NCBI GenBank assembly: GCA_022824025.1 | Contig: JAJEBF010000053.1 | Coordinates: forward strand, 1-61,894 | Source of the DNA: Caldilineaceae bacterium | GTDB taxonomy: Bacteria > Chloroflexota > Anaerolineae > Caldilineales > Caldilineaceae | DNA length: 61,894 nt | Direction: 5' to 3' | Shown: in pieces, positions 52,898-61,894 of the stretch | Position numbering within the stretch: the first letter of the stretch is position 1 | Layout of the letters: every line of letters starts with the position of its first letter | Translations under genes and position numbers: made by a program | Notes under the pieces: model-generated | The model's input: only the letters and a program-made list of their open reading frames with translations | What the model was told of the DNA's origin: nothing | Databases searched by the model: none

Positions 52898-55800
52898 ATG
52901 GAAGTACGAGATTTTGACGCAATTCGCATCTCTCTTGCCTCCCCGGATCAGATTGACGAATGGAGTTTTGGCGAAGTAACGAAGCCGGAGACGATAAACT
53001 ATCGTACACTGCGGCCGGAACGGGACGGTCTGTTTTGCGAACGGATTTTTGGGCCGCAGAAGGATTGGGAGTGCTCCTGCGGCAAGTACAAGCGCGTCCG
53101 CTATAAGGGCATTGTCTGCGACAAATGCGGTGTGGAAGTCGCGCCGCAGCGTGTACGCCGCGAGCGGATGGGCCATATCCAACTGGCATCGCCGGTCAGT
53201 CATATTTGGTATGTGAAGGGCGTTCCCAGCCATCTGGGGTTGCTCTTGAACATCAGCCCCCGCCATTTGGAGCGGGTCCTGTATTTTGCGCAGTTCATCA
53301 TTACCGGGGTGAACGAAGATGCGCGCGGCCGGGCCATTCAGCGCCTTGAAAAAGAGGTGCAGATGGGGATTGCCCGTTTAGAGAATGAGGCGCAGGAACA
53401 GATTGACGCCGTAGAGGCCAGTGCGCAGAGCCAGCTCAATGAGTTGGACGAGGACGAGCAGTCGCAGATTGCCAGGCTGGATGAGCGAATCAACCGGTCG
53501 TCCTCGGAAGCGATCAGCCAGGCCCAGCGGATTCAGGATTGGATTTCGGGCCGGGTCGGCAGGAAAGCCGGGGAAGATAAGCGTCTGGATTGGGTGGATG
53601 ACGCGATCATTTCGGCAAATCAGACCGTGACCTCTGATCTTGAACGGCTTGTCAACGATCATGTGCAGGAGCGTCTGGATTCGCTTCAGTTTGAATCTGA
53701 TGAGGAAAAGTCGGATATTCGCACTCTGATTCAGGCCAAGCAGACACATGTGCGCCAGGAATTGGAGGCGTTGCTGGAAAAGCTGCGCGAGGATGTGGCC
53801 GAGAGGCGGGGACGGCTGGAGACTGCGGCGGAAGAGCAGTTGAACGAGTTGAAGAGCATGCACGCGATGCAGCTTCTGACCGAGACCCGCTATCGCGAGC
53901 TGGCCGATCGGTGGGGCAACATTTTCAAGGCCGGAATGGGGGCGGAGGCGATCCGCGATATTGTCGCCAAGGTGAATCTGGACACGCTGGCAAAGGAGTT
54001 GCGGGAGGAGATTCTTACCACAAGGAGCAAGCAGCGGCGCAAGAAGGCGGCCAAACGTCTGCGGGTTGTGGAGAATTTCCGCAAGAGCGGCAACCGGCCC
54101 GAGTGGATGGTGCTGACAATATTGCCGGTGATCCCGCCGGAGCTGCGCCCGATGGTGCAGTTGGACGGCGGACGCTTCGCGACCAGCGATCTGAACGATC
54201 TGTACCGGCGGGTTATCAACCGAAACAACCGTCTCAAGCGGCTGCTTGACCTTGGGGCGCCGGATGTAATTGTGCGCAATGAGAAGCGCATGTTGCAGGA
54301 GGCGGTCGACAGCCTCATCGACAACGGGCGGCGCGGCCGGGCGGTCAGCCGCAGCGGCAAGCGCAAGCTTAAGAGCCTGAGCGATATGCTCAAGGGCAAG
54401 CAGGGCCGTTTCCGCCGCAACCTGCTGGGGAAACGCGTCGACTATTCCGGCCGTTCAGTCATTGTCATTGGGCCCACGCTGAAACTGCACCAGTGCGGCC
54501 TGCCGAAGAAGATGGCATTGGAGCTCTTTAAGCCCTTCGTCATGCGCCGCCTGGTGGAGGACAACTATGCGCATAACATCAAGAGCGCCAAGCGGATGGT
54601 TGATCGCCAGCAGTCCGAGGTGTGGGATGAACTGGAGGAGATTTGCAGGGAACGGCCGGTGCTGCTGAATCGGGCGCCGACGCTGCATCGCCTGGGCATT
54701 CAGGCATTTGAAGTAACGCTGGTGGAAGGAAGCGCGATTCAGTTGCACCCGCTGGTCTGCGATGCGTTCAATGCGGATTTTGACGGTGATCAGATGGCTG
54801 TGCATGTGCCGCTGAGCCAATCTGCGGTAGATGAAGCGCGGCAGCTGATGCTCTCCAGCCAGAATCTGCTGAAGCCCAGCAGTGGTGAACCGATCGTGGG
54901 GCCTTCCAAAGACATGGTGATGGGTGTTTACTATCTGACCACGGAGGAGAACGAGTCGACACCCGACGCCGAGCTGCCGATATTCAGCTCGATGGAGGAA
55001 GCGGAGTATATCTTCAGCCTGGGTCATATCAAGTTGCGGGATTCGATTCGGGCGCGTTTTACGACGAGTTTCGACGTGCAGCCGATCGAGTCGATGGAGG
55101 TAAGCGACCGGGTGATGGAGGCCCTGCAGGAGCACGGCATCGCAACCGTGGGCAAGTTGATGGACATCTACGCTCAAGGCGAACGCCATATGGTCCAGGA
55201 GATCCAGGCCTTTGGGCTGGCCGCCATGAACGAGGTGCGGGACGCTCTGCGCAAGCTGAATCTGTTGGGAGCCGATTGGCCGCAGGATCGAATTATTCGA
55301 ACAACGATTGGGCGAATCATCTTCAACCGGGCCCTGCCGGAGGAGCTCTGGTTCGTCAACAAGCTTCTCGACAAGAAAGGTGTCAATGAGGTTATTGACC
55401 TCTGTTACAAGCACCTGGGCCGGGAGGTGACAGCTGACACTGTAGACAATATCAAGGATTTGGGTTTCGAATACGCCACCAGGTCGGGCATTACAATTGC
55501 GGTCAGCGATATTCAGGTTCCGCAGGAAAAGGACAGCATTGTTGAGCGCACCTCGGAAGAGGTCGCTGCGGCTGAACGTCAGTACCGGCGCGGTCTGATC
55601 ACGGAGGAAGAGCTGTACGAAAAGACGGTTGAGCTGTGGACGCGGGCTGCAGACGAAGTGACGGCTGAGGTGCGTAAACTGCTCAGCCCGCTGGAAGGGC
55701 TCGGCGCGATGGCCCACTCCGGTTCGACCAAGGGGGGCGTCAATACGGTGCGGCAGCTGGCTGGCATGCGCGGCCTGATTGCCGGTCCGAACGGGCGCAT

Positions 55801-57505
55801 CATTCCTCTGCCGATCCGCTCCAATTTCCGCGAAGGGTTGACGGCGCTGGAGTATTTCCTGAGCACGCACGGCGGCCGCAAAGGGCTGGCGGATACAGCG
55901 CTGCGCACTGCAGACGCAGGCTATCTGACCCGGCGCCTGGTGGACGTGGCCCAGGATGTGATTGTGACCGAAGACGATTGCGGCACCAATGCCGGCATCT
56001 GGATTGATGCCGAAAGTTCAAGGGCGATGGGTGAGAGCTTTGCCGACCGAGTGGCGACGCGCACGCTGGCCGCCGCGATCATCCCGCCGGATGCTGATGA
56101 ACCGCTGCTGGAACGCGGTACGGTGATCGATGAGGCTGCCCTGGCAACGATAGAACGGTATGGCGTCGAAAGAGCGCTTGTCTATAGCCCGCTGACGTGC
56201 GAATCCCGCTTTGGCCTGTGCAAGAAATGCTATGGCACGGACCTGGCGCGGGGAGGGACGGTCGAGCAGGGCGAAGCGGTCGGAATTATTGCGGCGCAGT
56301 CGATTGGCGAGCCGGGCACGCAGCTCACTTTGCGCACGTTCCACACCGGCGGTGTGGCCGGCAGTGATGACATCACGCAGGGTTTGCCCCGCGTCGAGGA
56401 GCTTTTCGAGGTGCGGAACCCCAAAGGCGAAGCTGTCATCAGTGAAATCGACGGCAAGGTAGACATCTGGTGGGAAGGCGATCAGCGGATGCTGAAAGTC
56501 AGCCGCACAGAGCTCAGGCGGCGGGAAATCGCGATCCCCGAGGGCTATGAGTTGATGGTCGATTCCGATGACCGGGTGCAGGAAGATACGGTGATTGCGC
56601 GCAACGGGGACGATCAGGGACTCCTGGCAGGAATGGAGGGCCAGATCTTTGCTGAAAACGGTCAGGTGATCATCCGTCAAGAGGACAACCTGGTCTGGGA
56701 GACCGATATTCCGGCGAATGCCCGGTTGCGCGTGGCGAAAGGCGAGGAGGTTGCGGCAGGCGAGCAGTTGACCGAAGGCTCCAAGAATCCACGCGAGATC
56801 TTGCGGATTCAGGGGCGGGAGGCGTGCCAGCTATACCTGTTGGAGCAGGTGCAGCAGGTATATCGCAGCCAGGGCGTCGCCATTCACGACAAGCACATCG
56901 AGGTGATTTTGCGTCAGTTGCTGCGGCGGGTGATGATCCGGGTGACGGGTGACACCGAATTCTTGCCGGGCGAGCTGGTGGATCGTTTCCAATTCGAGGA
57001 TGAGAACAACAAGACAATCGCCCGCGAACACCGCCCGGCGAAGGCTGAGCCGGTCGTGCTGGGGTTGACGAAGGCGGCCTTGAATACCGAGAGTTTCCTG
57101 GCTGCGGCCAGTTTCCAGGAGACCACGCGCGTGCTGACGGATGCCGCCGTGCAAGGACAACGGGACGAGTTGCGCGGCCTGAAGGAGAATGTCATCATCG
57201 GCAAGCTGATTCCGGTCGGCTCGGGCTTCCGCACGCGGCAGATGTGGGAAGAAGAGAAGCGGCAGGTCGCTGAACAGCTGGCCGAACAGACCGAAGTCGC
57301 TGACGGAGGATTGAGCGAACTCGAATTCGATCTGGACGATCCTGAGCTGGACATGGCCGATCTCTCCGGTTTGGCGGAAATGGGCATCGGCCCGCTGGGG
57401 ATGCTGTCGGGGTTTGGCGGCAACGGCGAGGAGGAAGAGCTCGACTTCGACTTGAACAACTTGAAGGACGAGGAAAGCGAAGAGATAAACGTCGATCTGG
57501 GCTAG
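52898..57505 (+). CDS. rpoC: RNA polymerase beta' subunit with large coiled-coil insertion
   Basis: RpoC is the other half of the active site. The 1535-residue product starts MEVRDFDAIRISLASPDQID, has the zinc-binding CSCGKYKRVRYKGIVCDKC, the catalytic NADFDGDQMAVHVPLS (the Asp triad) and CESRFGLCKKC (second zinc site), then TLRTFHTGGVAGSDDITQG. Between LERVLYFAQFII and FKAGMGAEAI (roughly residues 140-350) lies an insertion of about 190 residues, Glu/Gln/Arg-rich and probably coiled coil, compared with the shorter proteobacterial segment. The ATG at 52898 has AAAGGAG five bases upstream. Confidence 0.97.
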   Translation: MEVRDFDAIRISLASPDQIDEWSFGEVTKPETINYRTLRPERDGLFCERIFGPQKDWECSCGKYKRVRYKGIVCDKCGVEVAPQRVRRERMGHIQLASPVSHIWYVKGVPSHLGLLLNISPRHLERVLYFAQFIITGVNEDARGRAIQRLEKEVQMGIARLENEAQEQIDAVEASAQSQLNELDEDEQSQIARLDERINRSSSEAISQAQRIQDWISGRVGRKAGEDKRLDWVDDAIISANQTVTSDLERLVNDHVQERLDSLQFESDEEKSDIRTLIQAKQTHVRQELEALLEKLREDVAERRGRLETAAEEQLNELKSMHAMQLLTETRYRELADRWGNIFKAGMGAEAIRDIVAKVNLDTLAKELREEILTTRSKQRRKKAAKRLRVVENFRKSGNRPEWMVLTILPVIPPELRPMVQLDGGRFATSDLNDLYRRVINRNNRLKRLLDLGAPDVIVRNEKRMLQEAVDSLIDNGRRGRAVSRSGKRKLKSLSDMLKGKQGRFRRNLLGKRVDYSGRSVIVIGPTLKLHQCGLPKKMALELFKPFVMRRLVEDNYAHNIKSAKRMVDRQQSEVWDELEEICRERPVLLNRAPTLHRLGIQAFEVTLVEGSAIQLHPLVCDAFNADFDGDQMAVHVPLSQSAVDEARQLMLSSQNLLKPSSGEPIVGPSKDMVMGVYYLTTEENESTPDAELPIFSSMEEAEYIFSLGHIKLRDSIRARFTTSFDVQPIESMEVSDRVMEALQEHGIATVGKLMDIYAQGERHMVQEIQAFGLAAMNEVRDALRKLNLLGADWPQDRIIRTTIGRIIFNRALPEELWFVNKLLDKKGVNEVIDLCYKHLGREVTADTVDNIKDLGFEYATRSGITIAVSDIQVPQEKDSIVERTSEEVAAAERQYRRGLITEEELYEKTVELWTRAADEVTAEVRKLLSPLEGLGAMAHSGSTKGGVNTVRQLAGMRGLIAGPNGRIIPLPIRSNFREGLTALEYFLSTHGGRKGLADTALRTADAGYLTRRLVDVAQDVIVTEDDCGTNAGIWIDAESSRAMGESFADRVATRTLAAAIIPPDADEPLLERGTVIDEAALATIERYGVERALVYSPLTCESRFGLCKKCYGTDLARGGTVEQGEAVGIIAAQSIGEPGTQLTLRTFHTGGVAGSDDITQGLPRVEELFEVRNPKGEAVISEIDGKVDIWWEGDQRMLKVSRTELRRREIAIPEGYELMVDSDDRVQEDTVIARNGDDQGLLAGMEGQIFAENGQVIIRQEDNLVWETDIPANARLRVAKGEEVAAGEQLTEGSKNPREILRIQGREACQLYLLEQVQQVYRSQGVAIHDKHIEVILRQLLRRVMIRVTGDTEFLPGELVDRFQFEDENNKTIAREHRPAKAEPVVLGLTKAALNTESFLAAASFQETTRVLTDAAVQGQRDELRGLKENVIIGKLIPVGSGFRTRQMWEEEKRQVAEQLAEQTEVADGGLSELEFDLDDPELDMADLSGLAEMGIGPLGMLSGFGGNGEEEELDFDLNNLKDEESEEINVDLG

Positions 57506-57535
57506 ATTTGGATAGGCATGCAGTGAAGTAAGTAG

Positions 57536-57576
57536 AAAAGGGGCGTGGAAGAGGCTATTCTTCCACGCCCCTTTTT
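57536..57576 (+). terminator. Strong terminator after rpoC
   Basis: A perfect 17-bp stem (57536-57552 with 57559-57575), 6-nt loop, ending TTTTT. The stem starts AAAAGGGGCGTGGAAGA. Confidence 0.9.
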
Positions 57577-57603
57577 GCGGGCAGATTGGGCGCATTCGCG
57601 CGT

Positions 57604-57637
57604 TGCAGTGGTTGGAACGGCAGTGGTCAGTGGTTCG
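57604..57637. repeat. Short dispersed repeat (CAGTGGTCAGTG family), copy 3
   Basis: GCAGTGGTTGGAACGGCAGT and GGTCAGTGGTT in the rpoC-rpsL spacer; the other copies are at 8943-8963 and 11122-11148. Confidence 0.55.
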
Positions 57638-57711
57638 TGTGGGGCGGCCCGCTTCTCCTGAGAAGGCCCATTTTGGACGGCATCCGCATTGGTGGCGCAT
57701 TGGTCCGCGAT

Positions 57712-57741
57712 TTGCTTTCAGTGGGCCGGTTATGATATAGT
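57712..57741 (+). promoter_or_regulatory. Promoter of rpsL-rpsG
   Basis: TTGCTT (57712-57717), 18-bp spacer, TATAGT (57736-57741). Confidence 0.6.
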
Positions 57742-57790
57742 AGACTACTGTCTTTTCGTGGGCTTACGGAGACCATCAGGGAGGAAGCAT

Positions 57791-58207
57791 TTGCCGACGA
57801 TAAATCAACTGGTCCGAAAGGGTCGTAAGAGCAAGCCGAAGAAAGAGACCGCGCCAGCCTTGCGTTTCACGCAGAACACGTTGACCGGCCGCACGAAGAA
57901 GGTCAAGCAGGGCAATCCCCAGAAGCGGGGTGTGTGTACCCAGGTGCGAACGACAACGCCGAAGAAGCCGAATTCCGCTCTGCGCAAGGTCGCGCGTGTG
58001 CGTCTTACGAATGGCGTGGAAGTGACGGCCTATATACCGGGCGAGGGGCATAACCTGCAGGAGCACAGTGTGGTTCTGGTGCGCGGTGGTCGGGTACGGG
58101 ATTTGCCCGGCGTGCGCTATCATATTGTGCGGGGCGCGCTGGACAGCACCGGTGTTGATGACCGAAAACGAAGCCGCAGCAAATACGGTACCAAGAAACC
58201 GCGTTAA
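57791..58207 (+). CDS. rpsL: 30S ribosomal protein S12
   Basis: S12 lies at the decoding centre. The 138-residue product starts at TTG with AGGGAGGA upstream and reads MPTINQLVRKGRK, then CTQVRTTTPKKPNSALRKVA and EGHNLQEHSVVLVRGG. An extra stretch (RFTQNTLTGRTKKVKQ) of about 15 residues precedes NPQKRGVC, so it is longer than the E. coli protein (124). The residue at the position of E. coli Lys88 is Arg103 (GRVRDLPG), a change that gives streptomycin resistance in other bacteria; Lys43 is kept as Lys58. Frame choice of TTG over the longer frame from 57689 rests on family alignment. Confidence 0.96.
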   Translation: MPTINQLVRKGRKSKPKKETAPALRFTQNTLTGRTKKVKQGNPQKRGVCTQVRTTTPKKPNSALRKVARVRLTNGVEVTAYIPGEGHNLQEHSVVLVRGGRVRDLPGVRYHIVRGALDSTGVDDRKRSRSKYGTKKPR

Positions 58208-58293
58208 GGCGCCGACTATGTGGAGGCAGGACGGGGCGTGTTCGTCTTGCTAAAGAGGTGTGCGCAGGCGCGATCTATAAGGATGGAGTTAGA

Positions 58294-58770
58294 ATGCCGC
58301 GAAGAAACCGGGCTGAGAAGAGAAAAGTTACGCCCGATCCCCGGCACAATAGTGTTGTGCTGGCGAAGTTCATCAATAATCTGATGGAACGGGGCAAGAA
58401 GAGTCTGGCCGCCAGAATTGTGTATACCGCGCTGGATACGATCGCGGAACGCACCAATCGGCCGCCGCTGGAAGTTTTCGAAGAGGCGCTGAGAAATGCC
58501 ACGCCTCTGGTGGAGGTGAAGCCCCAGCGAGTTGGCGGCGCCACATATCAGGTGCCGATGGAGATTCGCCCTGACCGGCGTCAGGCGCTGGCGATGCGCT
58601 GGCTGATTCAGAATGCCAGGGGGCGGGGCGGCCGCAACATGGCCGCGCGATTGGCGAATGAACTGCTGGACACGGCGCGCGGCGAAGGACAGACTGTTCG
58701 CCGGCGTGAAGAAACGCACCGGATGGCAGAGGCCAATCAGGCCTTCGCCCATTTTGCCAGAAGGCGATAG
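58294..58770 (+). CDS. rpsG: 30S ribosomal protein S7
   Basis: S7 starts assembly of the 30S head. The 158-residue product begins MPRRNRAEKRKVTPDPRHNS and has FINNLMERGKKSLAARIVY, VEVKPQRVGGATYQVPMEI and the C-terminal RRREETHRMAEANQAFAHF. AAGGA lies about twelve bases before the ATG. It follows rpsL by 86 bp as in the str operon. Confidence 0.97.
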   Translation: MPRRNRAEKRKVTPDPRHNSVVLAKFINNLMERGKKSLAARIVYTALDTIAERTNRPPLEVFEEALRNATPLVEVKPQRVGGATYQVPMEIRPDRRQALAMRWLIQNARGRGGRNMAARLANELLDTARGEGQTVRRREETHRMAEANQAFAHFARRR

Positions 58771-58965
58771 GCGCAGGGACTTGGTGGCAGCGGCTCCATA
58801 TCGACGGCCCTGTCATGGCAGCACAGACGAACGAGTTGGTTTTTCTGATGTGTCCGGCGTGCATGCCGGGCACAGCTATGAAGAGATCCGGCCCTTGCGG
58901 GGTGGGATTTTCTTCTGAACTGAACTAAACACGGCGCATTCGAGCCACAGGATGATGTTGCACCA

Positions 58966-58986
58966 CGCTCAGCGGACTGCTGAGCG
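58966..58986 (+). promoter_or_regulatory. Leader hairpin 1 of fusA
   Basis: CGCTCAGC (58966-58973) and GCTGAGCG (58979-58986) pair perfectly over 8 bp with a 5-nt loop. The 581-bp spacer 58771-59351 between rpsG and fusA has no gene that I can support. Confidence 0.5.
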
Positions 58987-59091
58987 GAGTTCAGCGCTGC
59001 CGGGTAAGCAGGTTGCCGGAGGAACAGAGTGCCGGCGGCACTGCTCGGAGCGGCGCGGGGGATTCCGGTGCCTGTGAGACGGTTGCGTCGT

Positions 59092-59121
59092 CTGTATGTC
59101 AGGGGGCGGTGTGACATACAG
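59092..59121 (+). promoter_or_regulatory. Leader hairpin 2 of fusA with G-rich loop
   Basis: CTGTATGTCA (59092-59101) and TGACATACAG (59112-59121) are perfect complements; the loop is GGGGGCGGTG. A possible fusA-specific regulatory element. Confidence 0.55.
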
Positions 59122-59351
59122 GGGCGCGGGCGGTGGCGGCAACCTGCAGTGAGGGGCGGCTTCCGGCCGAAGAATGGCGTGCAACCATGTGTATCACGCA
59201 TGTTGAATGGAGCATGGACAGAGAGCATGGTGAACGCAATGTTGCCGTAAAGCAGGTTGGATCCTCTATGTGATTGGGGCGCGACAGTTGGATGCGCTCC
59301 TGGTCGATAGGGAAATGGCGCTGGCAAACAGGACAAGATCAGGTGAATTAG

Positions 59352-61445
59352 ATGAGTCAGGTATCATTAGATAAGATTCGCAATATTGGAATTATTGCCC
59401 ATATCGACGCCGGCAAGACGACGACCACGGAACGGATTCTGTTCTATTCGGGTCGTATACACCGTATGGGCGAGGTGCATGAGGGGACGGCTGTCACCGA
59501 TTGGATGGCGCAGGAGCGGGAACGCGGGATTACCATTACCGCTGCTGCGATTACGGCCAATTGGGTAGACAGTCGGAACGGTGAGGAAGTCCAGATCAAT
59601 ATCATTGACACACCGGGCCATATTGATTTTACGGCCGAGGTGCAGCGCAGTTTGCGCGTGCTGGATGGCGGTGTCGTCGTATTCGACGCGGTTGCGGGTG
59701 TTGAGCCGCAATCGGAAACGGTTTGGCGGCAGGCGGATACCTATCAGGTGCCCCGCATCTGTTTTGTGAACAAGATGGACCGTGTGGGAGCCGACTTTGA
59801 TCGGACGGTGGGTATGATTGTCGACCGGCTCGGGGCCGACCCACTGCCCATTCAACTGCCTTGGGGCGCGGAGGAGGAATTCCAGGGGGTCATCGACCTT
59901 TTTACGATGAAGGCGCTGCGGTACAGCGATGCGCTGGGCGCGACGCCTGAGGCTGAGGAGATTCCGGAGACGTTGCGAGATGCGGCGGAGGCGGCGCGCG
60001 CGGCCATGATCGAGCGGATTGCCGAAACCGATGATGAGTTGACGCTACTTTATCTGGAGGGCGAAGAGATCACAAACGAGCAGTTGATCAAGGCTTTGCG
60101 CAGTGCCGTCATAGGCAATGACGTGGTGCCGATACTGTGCGGCTCGGCCCTCAAGAACAAAGGGGTGCAACCTTTATTGGATGCGATCGTTCGCTATCTG
60201 CCCAGCCCGCTGGATGTGCCGCCAGTTGTTGGCCTGGACCCCAAGACCGAAGAAGAGAAGATCCGGTTCGCCGATCCGGATGAGCCGTTTTCTGCGCTTG
60301 TGTTCAAGATCGTGACCGATCCTTTTGTCGGCCGTCTGGCCTACGTACGCGTTTATTCGGGCACGTTGTCGTCGGGGAGTATGGCCTACAATGCCAACAA
60401 AGGGCGGCGGGAACGAATTGGGCGGCTGTTGCAGATGCATGCTGACAAGCGGGAAGAGATTGAAGAGTGCCGCGCCGGCGACATTGCTGCGATTGTCGGC
60501 CTCAAGCAGAGCCTGACCGGTGAGACGCTCAGCGACAGAGACAACGAGATTCTGTTGGAAACGATCGAGTTTCCGGCCCCGGTGATTGGAATCGCGGTTG
60601 AGCCGAAGTCCAAGGCTGATCAGGACAAGATGGCCGACGGCCTCTTGAAGCTGGCCGAAGAGGACCCGACCTTCCAGGTACGGTACGACGATCAGACGGG
60701 GCAGACGATCATCAGCGGGATGGGTGAGCTGCACCTGCAGATTATCGTGGACCGGCTGAAGAGAGAGTTCCGCGTGCAGTGCAATGAAGGCCGTCCGCAG
60801 GTGGCCTATCGTGAGACGATCACCCGGGCGACGCGGGCAGAGGGACGGTTCGTTCGCCAGACCGGCGGTCGGGGACAGTATGGCCATGTCTGGATCGAGT
60901 TGGAGCCGAATGAAGAGGGCAAGGGCTTCGAATTTGAGGACAAAATCGTTGGCGGCGCTGTTCCCAGAGAGTACATCCCCGCTGTCCGCAAGGGCATTGA
61001 AGAGGCCATGGAGAGCGGCGTTCTGTCGGGTTACCCGGTGGTGGATGTTCGGGCGGCGCTGGTGGACGGCAGTTTTCATGAGGTGGATTCCAGTGAAATC
61101 GCCTTCAAGATAGCCGGTTCGATGGCGTTCAAGGAGGGGATGACGAAGGCAGGCCCGGTCTTGCTGGAGCCGATCATGATGGTGGAGGCGGTCGTGCCGG
61201 AGGAGTATGTCGGCGATATTGTGGGCGACCTTTCCAGCCGGCGCGGGCAGATAGAGGGAATGACGCCCCACAACAACAAGGTTACGGCGGTGCAGTCTGT
61301 CGTGCCGCTGGGGGAGATGTTCGGGTATGCGACGAAACTGCGCTCGATCACCAGTGGGCGCGGCACCTTTACGATGCAGTTCGACAGTTATCAGCCGACG
61401 ACCCAGAAGGCGGACGTCGGCGCCCTGCGACGGGAATTTGCCTGA
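59352..61445 (+). CDS. fusA: Elongation factor G
   Basis: EF-G drives translocation using GTP. The 697-residue protein has G1 AHIDAGKTTTTERIL, switch 2 DTPGHIDF, NKMDRVGADF (G4), domain II ALVFKIVTDPFVGRLAYVRV and the domain IV/V segments (YRETITRATRAEGRF, GYPVVDVRAALVDGSFHEVD). Length is normal. AGGTGAA lies eight bases before the ATG. It precedes tuf, as in the str operon, although a separate promoter lies between. Confidence 0.98.
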   Translation: MSQVSLDKIRNIGIIAHIDAGKTTTTERILFYSGRIHRMGEVHEGTAVTDWMAQERERGITITAAAITANWVDSRNGEEVQINIIDTPGHIDFTAEVQRSLRVLDGGVVVFDAVAGVEPQSETVWRQADTYQVPRICFVNKMDRVGADFDRTVGMIVDRLGADPLPIQLPWGAEEEFQGVIDLFTMKALRYSDALGATPEAEEIPETLRDAAEAARAAMIERIAETDDELTLLYLEGEEITNEQLIKALRSAVIGNDVVPILCGSALKNKGVQPLLDAIVRYLPSPLDVPPVVGLDPKTEEEKIRFADPDEPFSALVFKIVTDPFVGRLAYVRVYSGTLSSGSMAYNANKGRRERIGRLLQMHADKREEIEECRAGDIAAIVGLKQSLTGETLSDRDNEILLETIEFPAPVIGIAVEPKSKADQDKMADGLLKLAEEDPTFQVRYDDQTGQTIISGMGELHLQIIVDRLKREFRVQCNEGRPQVAYRETITRATRAEGRFVRQTGGRGQYGHVWIELEPNEEGKGFEFEDKIVGGAVPREYIPAVRKGIEEAMESGVLSGYPVVDVRAALVDGSFHEVDSSEIAFKIAGSMAFKEGMTKAGPVLLEPIMMVEAVVPEEYVGDIVGDLSSRRGQIEGMTPHNNKVTAVQSVVPLGEMFGYATKLRSITSGRGTFTMQFDSYQPTTQKADVGALRREFA

Positions 61446-61495
61446 GTCGGGCGCGGCCGCTGCATTCAGGTAGGTTGTTTCGGTTATGTCGAGAC

Positions 61496-61524
61496 TTGTC
61501 AACCGTCAGGACATTTCGTATACT
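61496..61524 (+). promoter_or_regulatory. Promoter of tuf
   Basis: TTGTCA (61496-61501), 17-bp spacer, TATACT (61519-61524). The 309-bp spacer 61446-61754 has no gene. Confidence 0.75.
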
Positions 61525-61754
61525 GTTCAGGTTGCAAAGGCAGCGTCTGTGTTGCCGACCGTATCGTTCGGGTGATTTCCGCTTGGGAGCGGCGCAAATG
61601 CGAAAGCCCGGCGCGACCGGGAGGCTTGCCGGCCTGGCGGGCGGGTGGCCAGGGAACGGCCTGAGCGTGTGTAGATGGAAGAGAATTTTACGGCTTCGTT
61701 GCGAGGCTGCTTGATTTTGCACAGTAGAGATGCGAAACAGTCAGGAGAGAAAGA

Positions 61755-61894
61755 ATGGCGAAGGCAGTATTTGAGAGGAACAAGCCCCATGTGAACGTGG
61801 GGACGATCGGACATGTGGATCACGGGAAGACGACGCTGACGGCGGCGATCACGAAGGTGTTGGCGCTGCGTGGGATGGCTGATTTCAGTGCGTT
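61755..61894 (+). CDS. tuf: Elongation factor Tu, N-terminal part (cut by window edge)
   Basis: The first 46 codons read MAKAVFERNKPHVNVGTIGH and VDHGKTTLTAAITKVLALRG, the standard EF-Tu start with its P-loop GHVDHGKT. EF-Tu delivers aminoacyl-tRNA to the ribosome. AGGAGAGAAAG precedes the ATG. The rest lies outside the window. Confidence 0.97.
   Translation, partial: MAKAVFERNKPHVNVGTIGHVDHGKTTLTAAITKVLALRGMADFSA

Noticed and set aside
58771..59351. tRNA or small RNA gene in the rpsG-fusA spacer
   Set aside because: No cloverleaf with matching acceptor and T-arm could be drawn; only the two hairpins stand out.

Overview
The window reads as a GC-rich chromosomal segment of a Chloroflexota bacterium, probably from the Anaerolineae/Caldilineales side. 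This is an inference from gene content and order: a riboflavin-type ABC transporter under an FMN riboswitch, a B12-dependent ribonucleotide reductase, enlarged RpoB and RpoC, and a mycelial-looking but complete dcw (division and cell wall) cluster placed head to head with an rpoBC-rpsL-rpsG-fusA-tuf cluster. No rRNA, tRNA or CRISPR array was seen.

Layout. Positions 1-1300 hold the right end of an ISAs1-type insertion sequence, followed by an overlapping two-gene cassette (DUF6883 and DUF4926). Positions 1359-6636 (minus strand) carry a DUF418 membrane protein, a family 5 uracil-DNA glycosylase, a GguC/FAH-like enzyme and a secreted PA14/golvesin-domain protein. Positions 7040-12630 (plus) carry rqcH (NFACT), a TIM-barrel sugar isomerase, a Gfo/Idh/MocA oxidoreductase and a radical SAM/SPASM maturase. 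Positions 12700-15384 (plus) form an rpsF-rpsR-parvulin operon with a recognisable promoter. Positions 15472-18841 (minus) form a riboflavin uptake operon: promoter, FMN riboswitch, terminators, permease, binding lipoprotein and ATPase. Then come greA-lysS (minus), a methyltransferase (plus) and nrdR-nrdJ (minus).

Positions 25898-47456 (minus) are a nearly complete dcw cluster in the order mraZ, rsmH, ftsL, ftsI, murF, mraY, murD, ftsW, murG, two small membrane proteins (CvpA-like), murC, a P-loop kinase, murB, ddl, ftsQ, ftsA, ftsZ. It starts at an MraZ operator with three TGGG-type direct repeats and ends at a terminator behind ftsZ. The genes supply UDP-MurNAc-pentapeptide synthesis, lipid I/II formation, septal synthesis and the Z-ring.

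A 1.3 kb divergent spacer with a G-quadruplex-like tract and a near-consensus promoter leads into rpoB-rpoC (plus, strong terminator), then rpsL-rpsG, fusA and the start of tuf, each with its own leader or promoter signals.

Most of the window is core housekeeping. The points most worth following are the IS-linked DUF6883/DUF4926 cassette, the kinase embedded in the dcw operon, the EF-hand-like loop inside the parvulin domain, the acidic extension on S18, the natural Arg at the S12 streptomycin position, the ftsW/murG overlap, paired repeats at nrd and fts promoters, and the G-rich intergenic repeat family. I did not find a clear-cut new defence or mobile system.
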